Assembly: GCA_021323775.1 (NCBI GenBank)
Contig: JAJPKK010000302.1
Span: 1-64,000 of the forward strand
DNA length: 64,000 bases
From: Hyphomicrobiales bacterium
GTDB lineage: Bacteria; Pseudomonadota; Alphaproteobacteria; Rhizobiales; Xanthobacteraceae
Reading direction: 5' to 3'
Part shown: in pieces, positions 1-10,061 of the stretch
Layout: every line of letters begins with the position of its first letter
How positions within the stretch are numbered: position 1 is the first letter of the stretch
Made by a program: the position numbers and the translations under genes
The notes under the pieces: model-generated
What the model was told of the DNA's origin: nothing
Seen by the model: the letters and a program-made list of their open reading frames with translations, nothing else
Database searches by the model: none

Positions 1-296
1 AAGGCCGCGCGCCCTTAAGGCTTCTGCACCCACTCAAGATTCAAAAGAGTTTTCCACCGGGCCTGGCCCGACCTGCAGCGCATGAAACTTCTGCTACCCG
101 TGGCGCGATCCTACCGGGTAAGTTTCTTCCTAGTTCAGCGATTCCATGAAACCTATCAATTCGAGACCTCAACTTGGGCCGGTAAACGCGGCCTTCCGGG
201 CGGGCTCCATATGCTCCGAATTTCGGAAGCGCTCAACTAGGCATTTTGCTGGCGCTGTACCTGAAGCGCATTTCGATCGCGCTTAATCTCACCTCG

Positions 297-386
297 CGTC
301 GTCGCCGGGCTTGTCCGGCGCCCCGGAGTTCTTTAGGCGCCGCGCAAAGATAATCGGGGTGGCAGGGACAAGCCCGGCCACGACCC
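297..386. repeat. Palindromic intergenic repeat (arms CGTCGCCGGGCTTGTCC ... GGACAAGCCCGGCCACGAC)
   Basis: The inverted arms can be read directly from the sequence. Confidence 0.6.
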
Positions 387-542
387 GTGGGAGAGGGACG
401 CGCCCAACCGACCCCCGAAGCTGGACTGCGTGGGCGGCTTCATTTGTCCGAATGGGACAACTATGGTTCGCGCCGCCTTCGGCCTTCGTTCCGGAGGTCC
501 CGAATTGAGACCGACAGACCTACGGAGACGATCTTGCCCGCC

Positions 543-2210
543 ATGTCCGGAAAGCGTGCCTTCCTCGAGCTCCTCAAGCAGGAAGGCGTCGAGATTGTAT
601 TTGGCAATCCCGGCACCACCGAATTGCCGCTGATGGACGCCTTCGCGGTCGAGAACGAGATCAAGTACATCCTCGGCCTGCAGGAGGCCGCGGTGATGTC
701 GATGGCGGACGGCTACGCCCAAGCCTCCGGCAAGCTCGCCGTGCTCAATTTTCACGTGGCCCCCGGCCTGGGCAACGCCATGGGGATGCTCTACGACGCG
801 CAGAAGGCGGCGGCGCCGATTCTTGTCACCGCCGGCCAACAGGACACCGATTACCTCGCCACCGAACCAATCCTGTCCGCGGATTTGCCGACCCTCGCGC
901 GCCCTTTCGTCAAGTGGGCCGCCGAGGCGCATCGCCTCGCTGATCTTCCCCGCCTCGTGCACCGTGCCGCCAAGACCGCGTTGGCGCCGCCGACCGGGCC
1001 GGTCTTCCTGGGGCTGCCCGGCGATATCCTCAAGGCGGAAGGCGATATCGACCTGATGAGGCCGACCCGGATAGGCGCGCGGCTGCGCGGCGATCTCGCC
1101 GAGATTGCCAAAGCCGCAACTCTGCTCGCGGAGTCGAAACGCCCAGTCATTATGGCGGGCGACGCCGTGGCGCAAAGCCGGGCGTTTGCGGAGCTGGTCG
1201 AGCTGGCCGAGCTGATTGGGGCGCCGGTCTATGCGGAGTTTGTGCCGAACACGGCCTCGTTCCCGGCCTCCCATCCCCTGTTTCGCGGCCACGTGATCCG
1301 GCTGCAGCAGGTGGTGCGCAAGATGCTCGACGAATACGACGTGCTTCTCTCGGTCGGCGCCGATCTTTTCACCTTGTCGCTGCCTTCCGACGTCGATCCG
1401 ATGCCGCCTGGCATGCCGTTGGTCCACCTCGACACCGATCCGTGGGAGATCGGCAAGAACTATCCGGCCAAGGCTGCGATCCTGGGCGATCCGAAAAGCA
1501 CGCTGCCCGAACTCACCGCCATGGTGCGTGAGCGCATGACCAGCACGGCGCGCGCAGAGGCGCGCGCACGCCTGCAAAGCGCAAGCGAGGCGTCGCTCGC
1601 CGACCGCGAGGCGCTCCGCGCCAAGGCCCGCGCGCTCGCCAAGATGACGCCGATCCAGCCGCTCGCGCTGCTCGGCGCCATCGGCGATATGCTGCCGAGG
1701 GATGCGGTTGTGATCGAGGAAGCGCTGTCGTCCTCGCCCGGCATCCGCCAGCTCATCCGCAGCGACGATCCACAAAGCTATTTCGGCTTACGCGGCGGGG
1801 GCATCGGCTGGGGTCTGCCGGCCGCCATCGGCGTCAAACTTGCCTTGCCGCACCGGCCGGTAGTCGCCTTGATCGGCGACGGCAGCGCCATGTACACCAT
1901 CCAGGCGCTGTGGACGGCCGCACATTATCGCATTCCGGTGGCGTTCGTGATCCTCAACAACAGCTCCTACCGCATCCTCAAGCAGCGCCTCCACGCCCTG
2001 CGCGGGCACGCCGAGCAGGCCGATGCCTATGTCGGCATGGAGCTCCTCGATCCGGCGATCGATTTCGTCGGCCTGTCGCGTTCGCTCGGCGTCGAGGCCG
2101 AACGGGCCAAGACGGTGCATGAGGCGACAGACCTGATCGGCAAGGCGCTCAACGACGGTGCGCCGATGCTGATCGATGTGGAGCTTGACCGCGCGTTCAA
2201 GCCGATGTGA
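543..2210 (+). CDS. Thiamine pyrophosphate-dependent decarboxylase/acetolactate synthase-like protein (benzoylformate decarboxylase-like)
   Basis: GNPGTTELPLMDAF, LQEAAVMSMADGYAQASG and GDGSAMYTIQALWTAAHYRIPVAFVILNNSSY TPP-binding motifs; start chosen at MSGKRAF. Confidence 0.85.
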   Translation: MSGKRAFLELLKQEGVEIVFGNPGTTELPLMDAFAVENEIKYILGLQEAAVMSMADGYAQASGKLAVLNFHVAPGLGNAMGMLYDAQKAAAPILVTAGQQDTDYLATEPILSADLPTLARPFVKWAAEAHRLADLPRLVHRAAKTALAPPTGPVFLGLPGDILKAEGDIDLMRPTRIGARLRGDLAEIAKAATLLAESKRPVIMAGDAVAQSRAFAELVELAELIGAPVYAEFVPNTASFPASHPLFRGHVIRLQQVVRKMLDEYDVLLSVGADLFTLSLPSDVDPMPPGMPLVHLDTDPWEIGKNYPAKAAILGDPKSTLPELTAMVRERMTSTARAEARARLQSASEASLADREALRAKARALAKMTPIQPLALLGAIGDMLPRDAVVIEEALSSSPGIRQLIRSDDPQSYFGLRGGGIGWGLPAAIGVKLALPHRPVVALIGDGSAMYTIQALWTAAHYRIPVAFVILNNSSYRILKQRLHALRGHAEQADAYVGMELLDPAIDFVGLSRSLGVEAERAKTVHEATDLIGKALNDGAPMLIDVELDRAFKPM

Positions 2211-2213
2211 CGG

Positions 2214-2303
2214 AGTAGGATGGGTTGAGCGATAGTCAAACCCATCAAAAGCGCGCGGACGGAACGCCGTTGGCGGGTTTCGCTGCGCTCAACCCGTCCT
2301 ACG
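2214..2303. repeat. Family-A palindromic repeat (GTAGGATGGGTTGAGCGA...CGCTCAACCCGTCCTAC)
   Basis: Inverted arms flanking a ~35 bp core; same family as the copies at 7244, 47645, 51810, 52773, 55803 and 58236. Confidence 0.85.
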
Positions 2304-2835
2304 CCGCATCGGCGTTGAGATGGTCGGCGCGCCGCTTGTAAAGCTCCTCGTCCGCATAGCCCATGGTTTCCGGCTTGCCGCGACCGAGCATGACCTGGAA
2401 ATAGACGGGCTCCAGGCTGCTGTTCTCGTAGCCGTGAATGACGCCAGCCGGGCAGGAGATGCATTCCCATGGGCCGAGGCGCGTGGTGATGCGATGACCG
2501 GATTCATCCTCCAGGAACACATCGAGAAATCCCTGCAGGACGAAGAAGCACTCCTCGACTTCGTGCGTGTGCGCGGCGTTGCCCTGGCCGGGGTTCACGA
2601 ACATGATCGACAAAGTGAAATTGCCGGCCGGAATGACGCTGGGATCGCCATGCTTGCCGGAGCCGCCGGCGCCGATGAAGCGGTGCTGCGCGCGCTTGTA
2701 GCCTTCTATCTTGGCGTCCTCGAACGCCGCCCAATCGGGCTTGCGATCGCGGAACCGGGCCACATAGCGGTTCATGATGTCCTCGATCGGGACCCCGACT
2801 AATTCCTTGGGACGCGGGTGCCGTGCGACGGCCAT
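2299..2835 (-). CDS. Cupin domain-containing protein
   Basis: FTLSIMFVNPGQGNAAHTHEVEECFFVLQGFLDVFLEDE...CPAGVIHGYENSS. Confidence 0.85.
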   Translation of the reverse strand: MAVARHPRPKELVGVPIEDIMNRYVARFRDRKPDWAAFEDAKIEGYKRAQHRFIGAGGSGKHGDPSVIPAGNFTLSIMFVNPGQGNAAHTHEVEECFFVLQGFLDVFLEDESGHRITTRLGPWECISCPAGVIHGYENSSLEPVYFQVMLGRGKPETMGYADEELYKRRADHLNADAA

Positions 2836-3268
2836 GAGCCAAACTCCTCGTGATGGCGAATGCGGTTGCTGGCGATTCTAAGCAAGTTTGCTTTGGCTTG
2901 CCAACTTATGGCGCTTGCGAGCGCCGTAGGTCAGCTCGGATTACAGCCGCCGTTGCCGATCCGGGCCGTTCGTGAATGGCAAGGAGCGGCCGGCCGCTCG
3001 ACTAGCCTTCGCGCACACGCCGCCGCGCGTGTCGTGATTCTGCCAGACTGAACTTTTCAACGGGATCGCCTTTCACGGCCGACATCGGCTGCAAGCGGCC
3101 CCAGGCGCCTGCCGTGATTCTGCACGTCGTAACAATTCAACATTACCCAAAATGCATACGTGCGCGGCAATTAATCAATAACAAACCGCGTTGTGAACTC
3201 ACTGCAATACTCACTCGCGCACAGCAAATGACCGAGGAAAACTTCGCGGTCCATGTTGGAGGTCTCGT

Positions 3269-5545
3269 CTAAGTTGCCAGCCTGCCAGCCTCGACCATTT
3301 CCCAGACGCGCTGCGGCGTCAGCGGCAGCTCACGCGGCTCGACACCGAATGCGCCAAGCGCATTGGCGACCGCATTCGCCACCACCCCGCCGGCCGAGAT
3401 GATGCCGCCTTCGCCAGCGCCTTTCGCGCCGAGCGGGTTGATCGGCGACGGGAACATCTCGGTTACGACCGCGCGCAGGTTCGGAAAATCGCTCGCGCTC
3501 GGCAGCAGGTAGTCGGCAAGCGAGCCGGTCAGGAGCTGGCCGTCCTTGTCGTACTTGAGGTCCTCCAGCAGCGCGCCCCCCAGCCCCTGCACGAGCGATC
3601 CGATCACCTGCCCTCGCACCGTCATCGGATTGATGATGCGGCCGCAGTCAGTGACCGCCAGATAATCGATGATCTCAATGCGGCCGATCCTGGCGTCCAC
3701 GGTGACGTGGGCCGCATGGGCGCCAAAGGTGTAGGTGTGCTTTTTGTTGAGGAAGGCGCCTTCGGCCGTAAGGCCGGCGAAATCCGCAAAGCGCGCGGAA
3801 CTCCCATGAGGCCCGACGATCCCGTCCTCGCTGATTTTGATCTCGGAGGGCAGGCAGCCGAACCGCTTTGCTGCCGCAGTGCGGATCAGGTTGTGAAGGT
3901 TTTTCGTCGCATCGAGCAGGGCGGAGCCGCCCATGACCACCGAGCGCGAATGATAGGCGCCATAGCCGTCACTGACGTAAGCGGTCGAGCCGTGATGGAC
4001 GCCGCTGATGCGGTCCATTGGGATTTCCAACGCATCCGCGGCGATCTGGGCAAACACCGTTTCGACTCCCTGCCCCACTGCCGATGAGCCGATGAAAACC
4101 GCAACCGATCCATCGGGATTGATTTCAAGCCGCGCGGTCTCCTTGGGGCCCGCGGCGCCGCCTTCGATGAAGCAGCCGACCGCGAGGCCGTGAAAGCGCC
4201 CATCGATCAACTTCCCTGCAAGTTTTGCCTTGTCGGCCCACCCGAACTCCTCAAGGCAGCGGTCAAGCGTGGCGCGATAATCGCCGCTGTCGATCTCATC
4301 CGAGGCCGGAAACGGCGCGATGGCAGGCAGAGGATAGGGCATGTGGGATGCCGGAATGAGATTGCGGCGACGAAGCTCGACGCGATCGAGACGCAAGTCC
4401 TTCGCCACCATGTCCAACAGCCGTTCGCGGAAGAAATCGGTCTCGAAGCGTCCCGGTCCCCTATAGGTGCCGACCGGAGTCTTGTTGGTCATCCACAGCG
4501 AGGACTTAACCCTGATGTTGGGGATCCGATAAGGCCCGGCCATGAACTGCGCGATGTTGCGGGCCGCGACTGCCCCGTTCGTGCGCATATAGGCGCCCAT
4601 GTCCACGTGAGCGTGGCCGCGCAGGGCGAGGATTGTGCCATCATGCGCGCAGGCGATTTCAACCTCGACCTGCGCCTGCCGCGCGTGGTTCATGGCCATC
4701 AGGTTTTCGCGCCGGTCCTCGATCCACTTCACGGGCCGCCCGGTATAGCGCGCCGCGAACGGGATGAGAAAATCTTCCGGGTAGAACTCGCCTCGCGCCC
4801 CGAAGCCGCCGCCGACGTCATTCTCGATCATCGCGATTGAGTCTTCAGGCAGACCCATTTGCTCCGCGAGAACCCGCCGGTTGAAGAACGGCACCTTGGC
4901 GGCGCCGGACACCGTGAGCCGGCCAGTGGCGGCATCCCACTCGGCCATCACGCCGCGCGGCTCCAAGGTCAGGCCAAAGTGCCGCCCGGTGCGGAATTTC
5001 TCGCGCCGCACGTAAGCCGCGGCTTTGAAGGCGGCGTCGGCATCGCCGCATTCGGCCGTGAATGTCATGGCGCAGTTGGCGCCCTGCTGCTCGAAGAGCA
5101 GCCGGTCTCCTGCGGCCGACGTTTCGCAGTCGCTGACGGCCGGGAGCGGTTCGATGTCCACCACGATGTGGTCCAGCGCGTCCTCCCCGACGGCGACGCT
5201 CGTCGCCACCACGACTGCGATCGGCTCGCCCACATAGCGGACCTTGGTGTCCGCAATGACGCCCTGCTCGAACGGCATGAATTCGGGCAGCGGCTGCAAT
5301 CGCATCGGGATTCTGGGAGGGCCGCCCGGCATATCCCGCGCCGTAATCACGGCATGGACGCCCGCGAGCTTGACGGTCGCCGAGGCGTCGATCGATCTGA
5401 TGCGGCCATGAGCGAAGGAGCTGCGCAGGATCACCGCATGGAGCAAGCCATCCGGGTTCAGATCATCGACATATTGCCCGCGGCCGCGGACGAATCGCAA
5501 ATCCTCCCGCCGTTCGACCGGGCTGCCGACGAAGGAATTCCTCAT
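3269..5545 (-). CDS. Xanthine dehydrogenase family protein, molybdopterin-binding (large) subunit
   Basis: GGGFGARGEFYPED, TYRGPGRFETDFFRERLLD and GAKGAGEGGIISAGGVVANAVANAL motifs; operon with 2Fe-2S and FAD subunits. Confidence 0.92.
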   Translation of the reverse strand: MRNSFVGSPVERREDLRFVRGRGQYVDDLNPDGLLHAVILRSSFAHGRIRSIDASATVKLAGVHAVITARDMPGGPPRIPMRLQPLPEFMPFEQGVIADTKVRYVGEPIAVVVATSVAVGEDALDHIVVDIEPLPAVSDCETSAAGDRLLFEQQGANCAMTFTAECGDADAAFKAAAYVRREKFRTGRHFGLTLEPRGVMAEWDAATGRLTVSGAAKVPFFNRRVLAEQMGLPEDSIAMIENDVGGGFGARGEFYPEDFLIPFAARYTGRPVKWIEDRRENLMAMNHARQAQVEVEIACAHDGTILALRGHAHVDMGAYMRTNGAVAARNIAQFMAGPYRIPNIRVKSSLWMTNKTPVGTYRGPGRFETDFFRERLLDMVAKDLRLDRVELRRRNLIPASHMPYPLPAIAPFPASDEIDSGDYRATLDRCLEEFGWADKAKLAGKLIDGRFHGLAVGCFIEGGAAGPKETARLEINPDGSVAVFIGSSAVGQGVETVFAQIAADALEIPMDRISGVHHGSTAYVSDGYGAYHSRSVVMGGSALLDATKNLHNLIRTAAAKRFGCLPSEIKISEDGIVGPHGSSARFADFAGLTAEGAFLNKKHTYTFGAHAAHVTVDARIGRIEIIDYLAVTDCGRIINPMTVRGQVIGSLVQGLGGALLEDLKYDKDGQLLTGSLADYLLPSASDFPNLRAVVTEMFPSPINPLGAKGAGEGGIISAGGVVANAVANALGAFGVEPRELPLTPQRVWEMVEAGRLAT

Positions 5546-6042
5546 GGCTGCGATTCGGGCGGCCGGTAGGCGCTGCGCGCATCAAGCACGGCCTCGACAA
5601 TCGAGATATACCCGGTGCAACGGCAGATATTGCCCGACAGCACCTCGCGGACGCGATCCGCATCGCAATCGGGCTCCTCGCTCAAGAGCGCGTGGGCGGT
5701 CGTGATCATGCCAGGCGTGCAGAAGCCGCATTGCACCGCATGATGGCGCCGGAACGAGGCCTGCAATGGCGTCAGCGCCTCGTCATTGGACAGGCCCTCG
5801 ATGGTGACGATTTTGCAGCCTTCAGCCTGTACGGCGAGGATCAGGCAGGCCCGCACGGCTTCACCATCAAGCAGGATTGTGCAGGCGCCGCAAACGCCGT
5901 GCTCGCAGCCCACATGAGTGCCGGTGAGCCGCAACTTGTGGCGCAGGCAGTCGACCAGCGTCATGCGCGGCTCGACCTCCACCGTCACCTGCTTTCCGTT
6001 GACTTCGAAACTTAGCGGCATGGCGATCCGATCAGGTGTCAT
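5542..6042 (-). CDS. (2Fe-2S)-binding protein, small subunit of molybdenum hydroxylase
   Basis: GCEHGVCGACTILLDGEAVRAC ... QCGFCTPGMITTAHALL ... GNICRCTGY; overlaps the large-subunit start by 4 nt. Confidence 0.93.
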   Translation of the reverse strand: MTPDRIAMPLSFEVNGKQVTVEVEPRMTLVDCLRHKLRLTGTHVGCEHGVCGACTILLDGEAVRACLILAVQAEGCKIVTIEGLSNDEALTPLQASFRRHHAVQCGFCTPGMITTAHALLSEEPDCDADRVREVLSGNICRCTGYISIVEAVLDARSAYRPPESQP

Positions 6043-6100
6043 ACTCCTTCCCCGGGTTGAGGACGGGGACCTTGCCGCGCGCATTGCGCCGGAGTAGCCC

Positions 6101-6137
6101 CCCCTCCCTGACCCTCCCCCGCAAGCGGCGGAGGGAA
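6101..6137. repeat. Family-B GC-rich palindrome (CCCTCCCCCGCAAGCGG.GGAGGG)
   Basis: Hairpin-forming sequence of the same type as 53869-53971. Confidence 0.5.
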
Positions 6138-6186
6138 CCGGACGCGGCTAGTGCGGTTCCGGGATCTCCTCGGTCTCGCATGGCGC

Positions 6187-7053
6187 TCAAAGGGCGCTCA
6201 TCCCGGCCGCGCTTTGCAACGCGCGCTCCACCATCGTTCCGATCAGCGACTTGCGGTAGGCCCCGCTCGCGTGAATATCGCTTTGCGGGTCGACGCTTGC
6301 CGAAGCGGCCCGTCCAGCCCGCTCGCTTATCGCGATATCGACGACCTGCCCATTGACCTCTGCCTCGGCGGCCGGCAGTCGCGCCGGGCGGTCGCCGACC
6401 CCGATGGCGCCGATGTGGGCATTGTACGCTTTGCCGGCGTCGTCGACATCGAAGAACACAGCCGCCGCGGCAAGAGCGAAATCGCCACGCCGCCGCGAGA
6501 ATTCGCGAAAGCCCCAGCGCCGCCGTGGCGGCCACGCAGGCAGGCGGATCTCCGTGATGATCTCGTCCGCCGCGAGCGCCGTCATCAGCGGCGCGATGAA
6601 GAAGTCGTCGGCACAGATCACCCGCGCACCGCGCGTGCCCGTAACCGCGATGTCAGCGTCGCAGGTCACCGCGATGCCGGGCATTTCGGCGGCCGGATCG
6701 GCGTGCGCGATGCTGCCGCCGACCGTGCCGCGATTGCGGATCTGATAATGCGCCACGTGGGAGACCGCGGCCTTGAGCAGCGGATGCGCGCCGTTGAGCC
6801 GTGCATCGTCCTCGATATCGCGCCAGCGCACCATGGCGCCGAGGCGCACGCCGCTCGTGTCGATTGCGATTTTCCGAAGATCGGAAAGCCTGCGCAGATC
6901 GACCAGCAGAGATGGCGAGGCGATCCGAAACGCCATCATGGGCACAAGGCTCTGCCCGCCGGCGAGCGCCTTGGCGTCGTCGCGCGATGCGAGTAACGCC
7001 AAGGCTTCGGCAAGGGTCGCCGGGCATGCATAATCGAATGCGGGGAGCTTCAT
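6187..7053 (-). CDS. FAD-binding (medium) subunit of molybdenum hydroxylase (CoxM/xanthine dehydrogenase family)
   Basis: MKLPAFDYACPATLAEALALLASRDDAKALAGGQSLVPMMAFR; TVGGSIAHADPAAEMP. Confidence 0.92.
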   Translation of the reverse strand: MKLPAFDYACPATLAEALALLASRDDAKALAGGQSLVPMMAFRIASPSLLVDLRRLSDLRKIAIDTSGVRLGAMVRWRDIEDDARLNGAHPLLKAAVSHVAHYQIRNRGTVGGSIAHADPAAEMPGIAVTCDADIAVTGTRGARVICADDFFIAPLMTALAADEIITEIRLPAWPPRRRWGFREFSRRRGDFALAAAAVFFDVDDAGKAYNAHIGAIGVGDRPARLPAAEAEVNGQVVDIAISERAGRAASASVDPQSDIHASGAYRKSLIGTMVERALQSAAGMSAL

Positions 7054-7243
7054 GCAAGGACTCGGATTGCGAAGGGCAGCCCGGCGAAGGGCATCGGCAA
7101 TTTTTCTATCATCACGCAGATCGGACGGTCAACGCACCCCGCTCAGCGGCGCGCACCCCGCTCAGCGCCCATGCGCTCATCGGGGGCGCAGGTTTGACAC
7201 CTGCGCCGGAGCGCGACACAACAGCTCTCACGTTACCTCTTCT

Positions 7244-7329
7244 GTAGCCGGGGTTGAGCGAAGCGAAGCCCGGGATCGGCGCCCCCCGCCGAGGCGGCCC
7301 CGGCTTTCGCTTCGCTCAATCCGGTCTAC
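7244..7329. repeat. Family-A palindromic repeat
   Basis: GTAGCCGGGGTTGAGCGAAGCGAAGCCCGGG ... GCTTTCGCTTCGCTCAATCCGGTCTAC. Confidence 0.85.
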
Positions 7330-7355
7330 AGCAGAGTAGGGGGCAGGAGGGCATC

Positions 7356-8344
7356 ATGACAGTGCAATTGAGCCTTGCGGTCTGCGACTACGATCGCACC
7401 CGCGCCATCTTCGATGGCCGTGCAAAGGTCGAGGGCTGTGACGTGACCGCCGTGGCGCTCGAACCCGAGGAGTCGTTTCACCGCGCATTCAAGTTCAGCG
7501 AATTCGACATCAGCGAAATCTCGATGTCGAGCTACATGATGACGATGGCGCGCGGGGAAGGGCATTACATCGCCATTCCGGCGTTCGTGTCGCGGCTGTT
7601 CCGCCACAGCGGCATCTATATCCGCACCGATCGCGGCATTAACGGCCCGCAGGATCTCAAGGGCCGGACCGTCGGGCTGCCTGAATACCAGATGACGGCG
7701 AATGTGTGGATCAGGGGCATTTTGGAGGATGAATACGGCGTCAAGCCGAGCGATATCAAATGGCGGCGCGGCGGCCTCGAAGAGCCGGGTCGTCAGGAGC
7801 GGGCAAAAATCAAACTGCCGGACGACGTGGACTACGCGGCCATACCGGAGCATCGCACCCTTTCCGAGATGCTCGCCAAGGGGGAAATCGATGCGCTCTT
7901 GAGCGCGCGGGCGCCGTCATGTTTCCTGCGCGGCGCGCCCGATGTCGGCCGCATGTTTACGGATTATCCGGCCGTCGAGGAGGCCTATTTCGCAAGACCC
8001 GCATATTCCCGATCATGCATGCGGTGGGCATTCGCCGCTCCCTGGTGGAGCGTCACCCGTGGCTTGCAGTCAGCGTCTACAAGGCCTTCCTCAAAGCCAA
8101 GGACCTTTGCATGAAGGAGCTTGGCCAGATCGGCCATCTCGCCGCGTCCCTGCCGTGGAGCGTCGCCGAATATGACCGCGTGCGCAAAACCATGGGCGAA
8201 GACTATTGGAGCTACGGCGTCGCGGAGAACCGCCATGTGCTTGAAACGCTGACGCGCTATTCCTTCGGCCAGGGCCTTTCGGCGCGCAAGCTCAGTGTGG
8301 ACGAGATGTTCGCACCGTCCACCTATGAACTGTCAAAGATTTGA
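7356..8344 (+). pseudogene. 4,5-dihydroxyphthalate decarboxylase-like / ABC substrate-binding-like protein, 1-nt frameshift near 7991
   Basis: N-part (ORF 7254-8114) and C-part (ORF 7760-8344) join seamlessly if one C is restored: ...EAYF|(R)KTRIFPIMHAVGIRRSLVERHPWLAVSVYKAFLKAKD; paralogue at 52842-53834 has DYYRRTRIYPIMHTVVIRR at the same place. Confidence 0.85.
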
Positions 8345-8363
8345 GAAGCCACGCATATAGGCC

Positions 8364-9077
8364 ATGCGCTTTCCTTCGCCGCTCATTCCAGCCACCCTGC
8401 TGCGCCGTTATAAGCGCTTCCTCGCCGACATGGCGCTGCGGAGCGGCGAAGAGACGACAGCCCATATCGCCAACCCAGGGGCCATGACCGGGCTCGCTGC
8501 CCCCGGCACGAAAGTGTGGCTCTCCAAGTCTGACAATCCGGCGCGCAAGCTTCCCTATTCGTGGGAGCTGGCGGAAGTCGACCTTGGCTCCGGCGTTGAG
8601 CTTGTCGGCGTCAACACAGCTCACCCGAATCCGCTGGTGGCGGCCGCCATTGCGGCCGGCGCGATTCCAGAACTTTCAGGCTACGGCTCGCTGCGACGGG
8701 AAGTCAGATGCGGCCGCAATTCCCGGATCGATTTTCTCCTGGAACGACAGGGCAGGCCGCCCTGCTTCGTGGAGGTGAAAAACGTCCACCTGATGCGCGC
8801 CCCCGGACTTGCCGAGTTCCCGGACACGGTCACAGCGCGCGGCGCCAGGCATCTCGAAGAACTCGCCGCCGTGGCGGCCCAGGGCTATCGGACCGTGATG
8901 ATGTACCTGGTGCAGATTGGTTCGGCCGACCGGTTCGCGCTCGCGCGCGACATCGATCCGCGCTATGGGGCTGCCTTCGACCGGGCGCGAATGGGAGGCG
9001 TCGAAGCGATCGCCTACCGCTGCCTGATATCGACGAGCGAGATCACAGTGGCGGGCCCGGTCCCGGTATCGGGTTGA
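8364..9077 (+). CDS. sfsA: DNA/RNA nuclease SfsA
   Basis: RYKRFLADM...[11 protein letters not shown]...[24 protein letters not shown]...VGVNTAHPN...DFLL...[34 protein letters not shown]. Confidence 0.95.
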   Translation: MRFPSPLIPATLLRRYKRFLADMALRSGEETTAHIANPGAMTGLAAPGTKVWLSKSDNPARKLPYSWELAEVDLGSGVELVGVNTAHPNPLVAAAIAAGAIPELSGYGSLRREVRCGRNSRIDFLLERQGRPPCFVEVKNVHLMRAPGLAEFPDTVTARGARHLEELAAVAAQGYRTVMMYLVQIGSADRFALARDIDPRYGAAFDRARMGGVEAIAYRCLISTSEITVAGPVPVSG

Positions 9078-9143
9078 TTTCGACTTGCGTCGTTTCCGCG
9101 ACCGCTTACATTCAGCGGTGGTCAGAGCCCGATTCTATCAGGA

Positions 9144-9977
9144 ATGACGATGAATTACGTCGATGCCGCGACGGCGCCGCTGCGCAAAACCGGGCACATC
9201 AAACTTCATGGCCCTGAAGCATTCGCCAGCATGCGCAAGGCCGGGCGGCTCGTGGCTGAATGCCTCGACATGCTGGTGCCGGAGATCGGGCCCGGGATCA
9301 CGACCGAAGATATCGACCGGCTGGTGTTCGAATTCGCCATGGACCATGGGGCCATGCCGGCCACATTGATGTACCGGGGTTACGCCAAATCCACCTGCAC
9401 GTCGATCAACCACGTGGTCTGCCACGGCATTCCGAACGACAAACCGTTGAAGGAGGGCGACATCGTCAATGTCGACGTGACGCTGATCCTGGACGGATGG
9501 CACGGCGATTCAAGCCGCATGTATCCGATCGGAGAAATCCCGCGTCGCGCCGAACGGCTCATTGACGTCACCTACGAGGCCATGATGCGCGGCATCGCCG
9601 CCATCCGGCCGGGCGGCACTACCGGCGACATCGGGGCCGCCATCCAGACCTTCGTGGAAGCGCAGCACATGGGCGTGGTGCGCGATTTCTGCGGTCATGG
9701 TCTTGGCAGGCTGTTCCATGACGAGCCCAATATCGTTCATGTCGGCCGCCGCGGCGAGGGCACGGTATTCAGACCCGGCATGCTGTTCACCGTCGAACCC
9801 ATGATCAATCTCGGTCGTCCGCACGTTAAGGTGCTATCCGACGGCTGGACGGCAGTCACCCGCGACCGCTCGCTTTCAGCGCAGTTCGAGCATACCGTCG
9901 GCGTCACCAGTTCGGGGGTGGAAATCTTCACCCTGTCGCCGAACGGCCTTGACCGGCCGCCGTACAAGGTCTCCTAG
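9144..9977 (+). CDS. map: Type I methionine aminopeptidase
   Basis: INHVVCHGIPNDKPLKEGDIVNVDVTLILDGWHGDSSRMY; CGHGLGRLFHDEPNI; GMLFTVEPMI. Confidence 0.97.
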   Translation: MTMNYVDAATAPLRKTGHIKLHGPEAFASMRKAGRLVAECLDMLVPEIGPGITTEDIDRLVFEFAMDHGAMPATLMYRGYAKSTCTSINHVVCHGIPNDKPLKEGDIVNVDVTLILDGWHGDSSRMYPIGEIPRRAERLIDVTYEAMMRGIAAIRPGGTTGDIGAAIQTFVEAQHMGVVRDFCGHGLGRLFHDEPNIVHVGRRGEGTVFRPGMLFTVEPMINLGRPHVKVLSDGWTAVTRDRSLSAQFEHTVGVTSSGVEIFTLSPNGLDRPPYKVS

Positions 9978-10061
9978 GAGCGACTGCCCCAGGGATGGCT
10001 TGCCGTCGCGCTGCACCTACCCTACCGTCCCGGGCAGGTAGGGCGAACGGGCAGGGGCTTC

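Noticed and set aside
333-1775. 480-aa minus-strand ORF antisense to the TPP decarboxylase
   Set aside because: Shadow ORF typical of high-GC DNA; the opposite strand encodes a clearly conserved enzyme and this translation shows no motif.
3021-3130. Short direct repeat GTGATTCTGC in the spacer upstream of the cupin
   Set aside because: Only 10 bp and two copies; could be chance.
3269-7053. Aerobic CO dehydrogenase (coxMSL)
   Set aside because: Active-site loop TYRGPGR is not the AYxCSFR form I signature nor the exact AYRGAGR form II signature; called as generic Mo hydroxylase.
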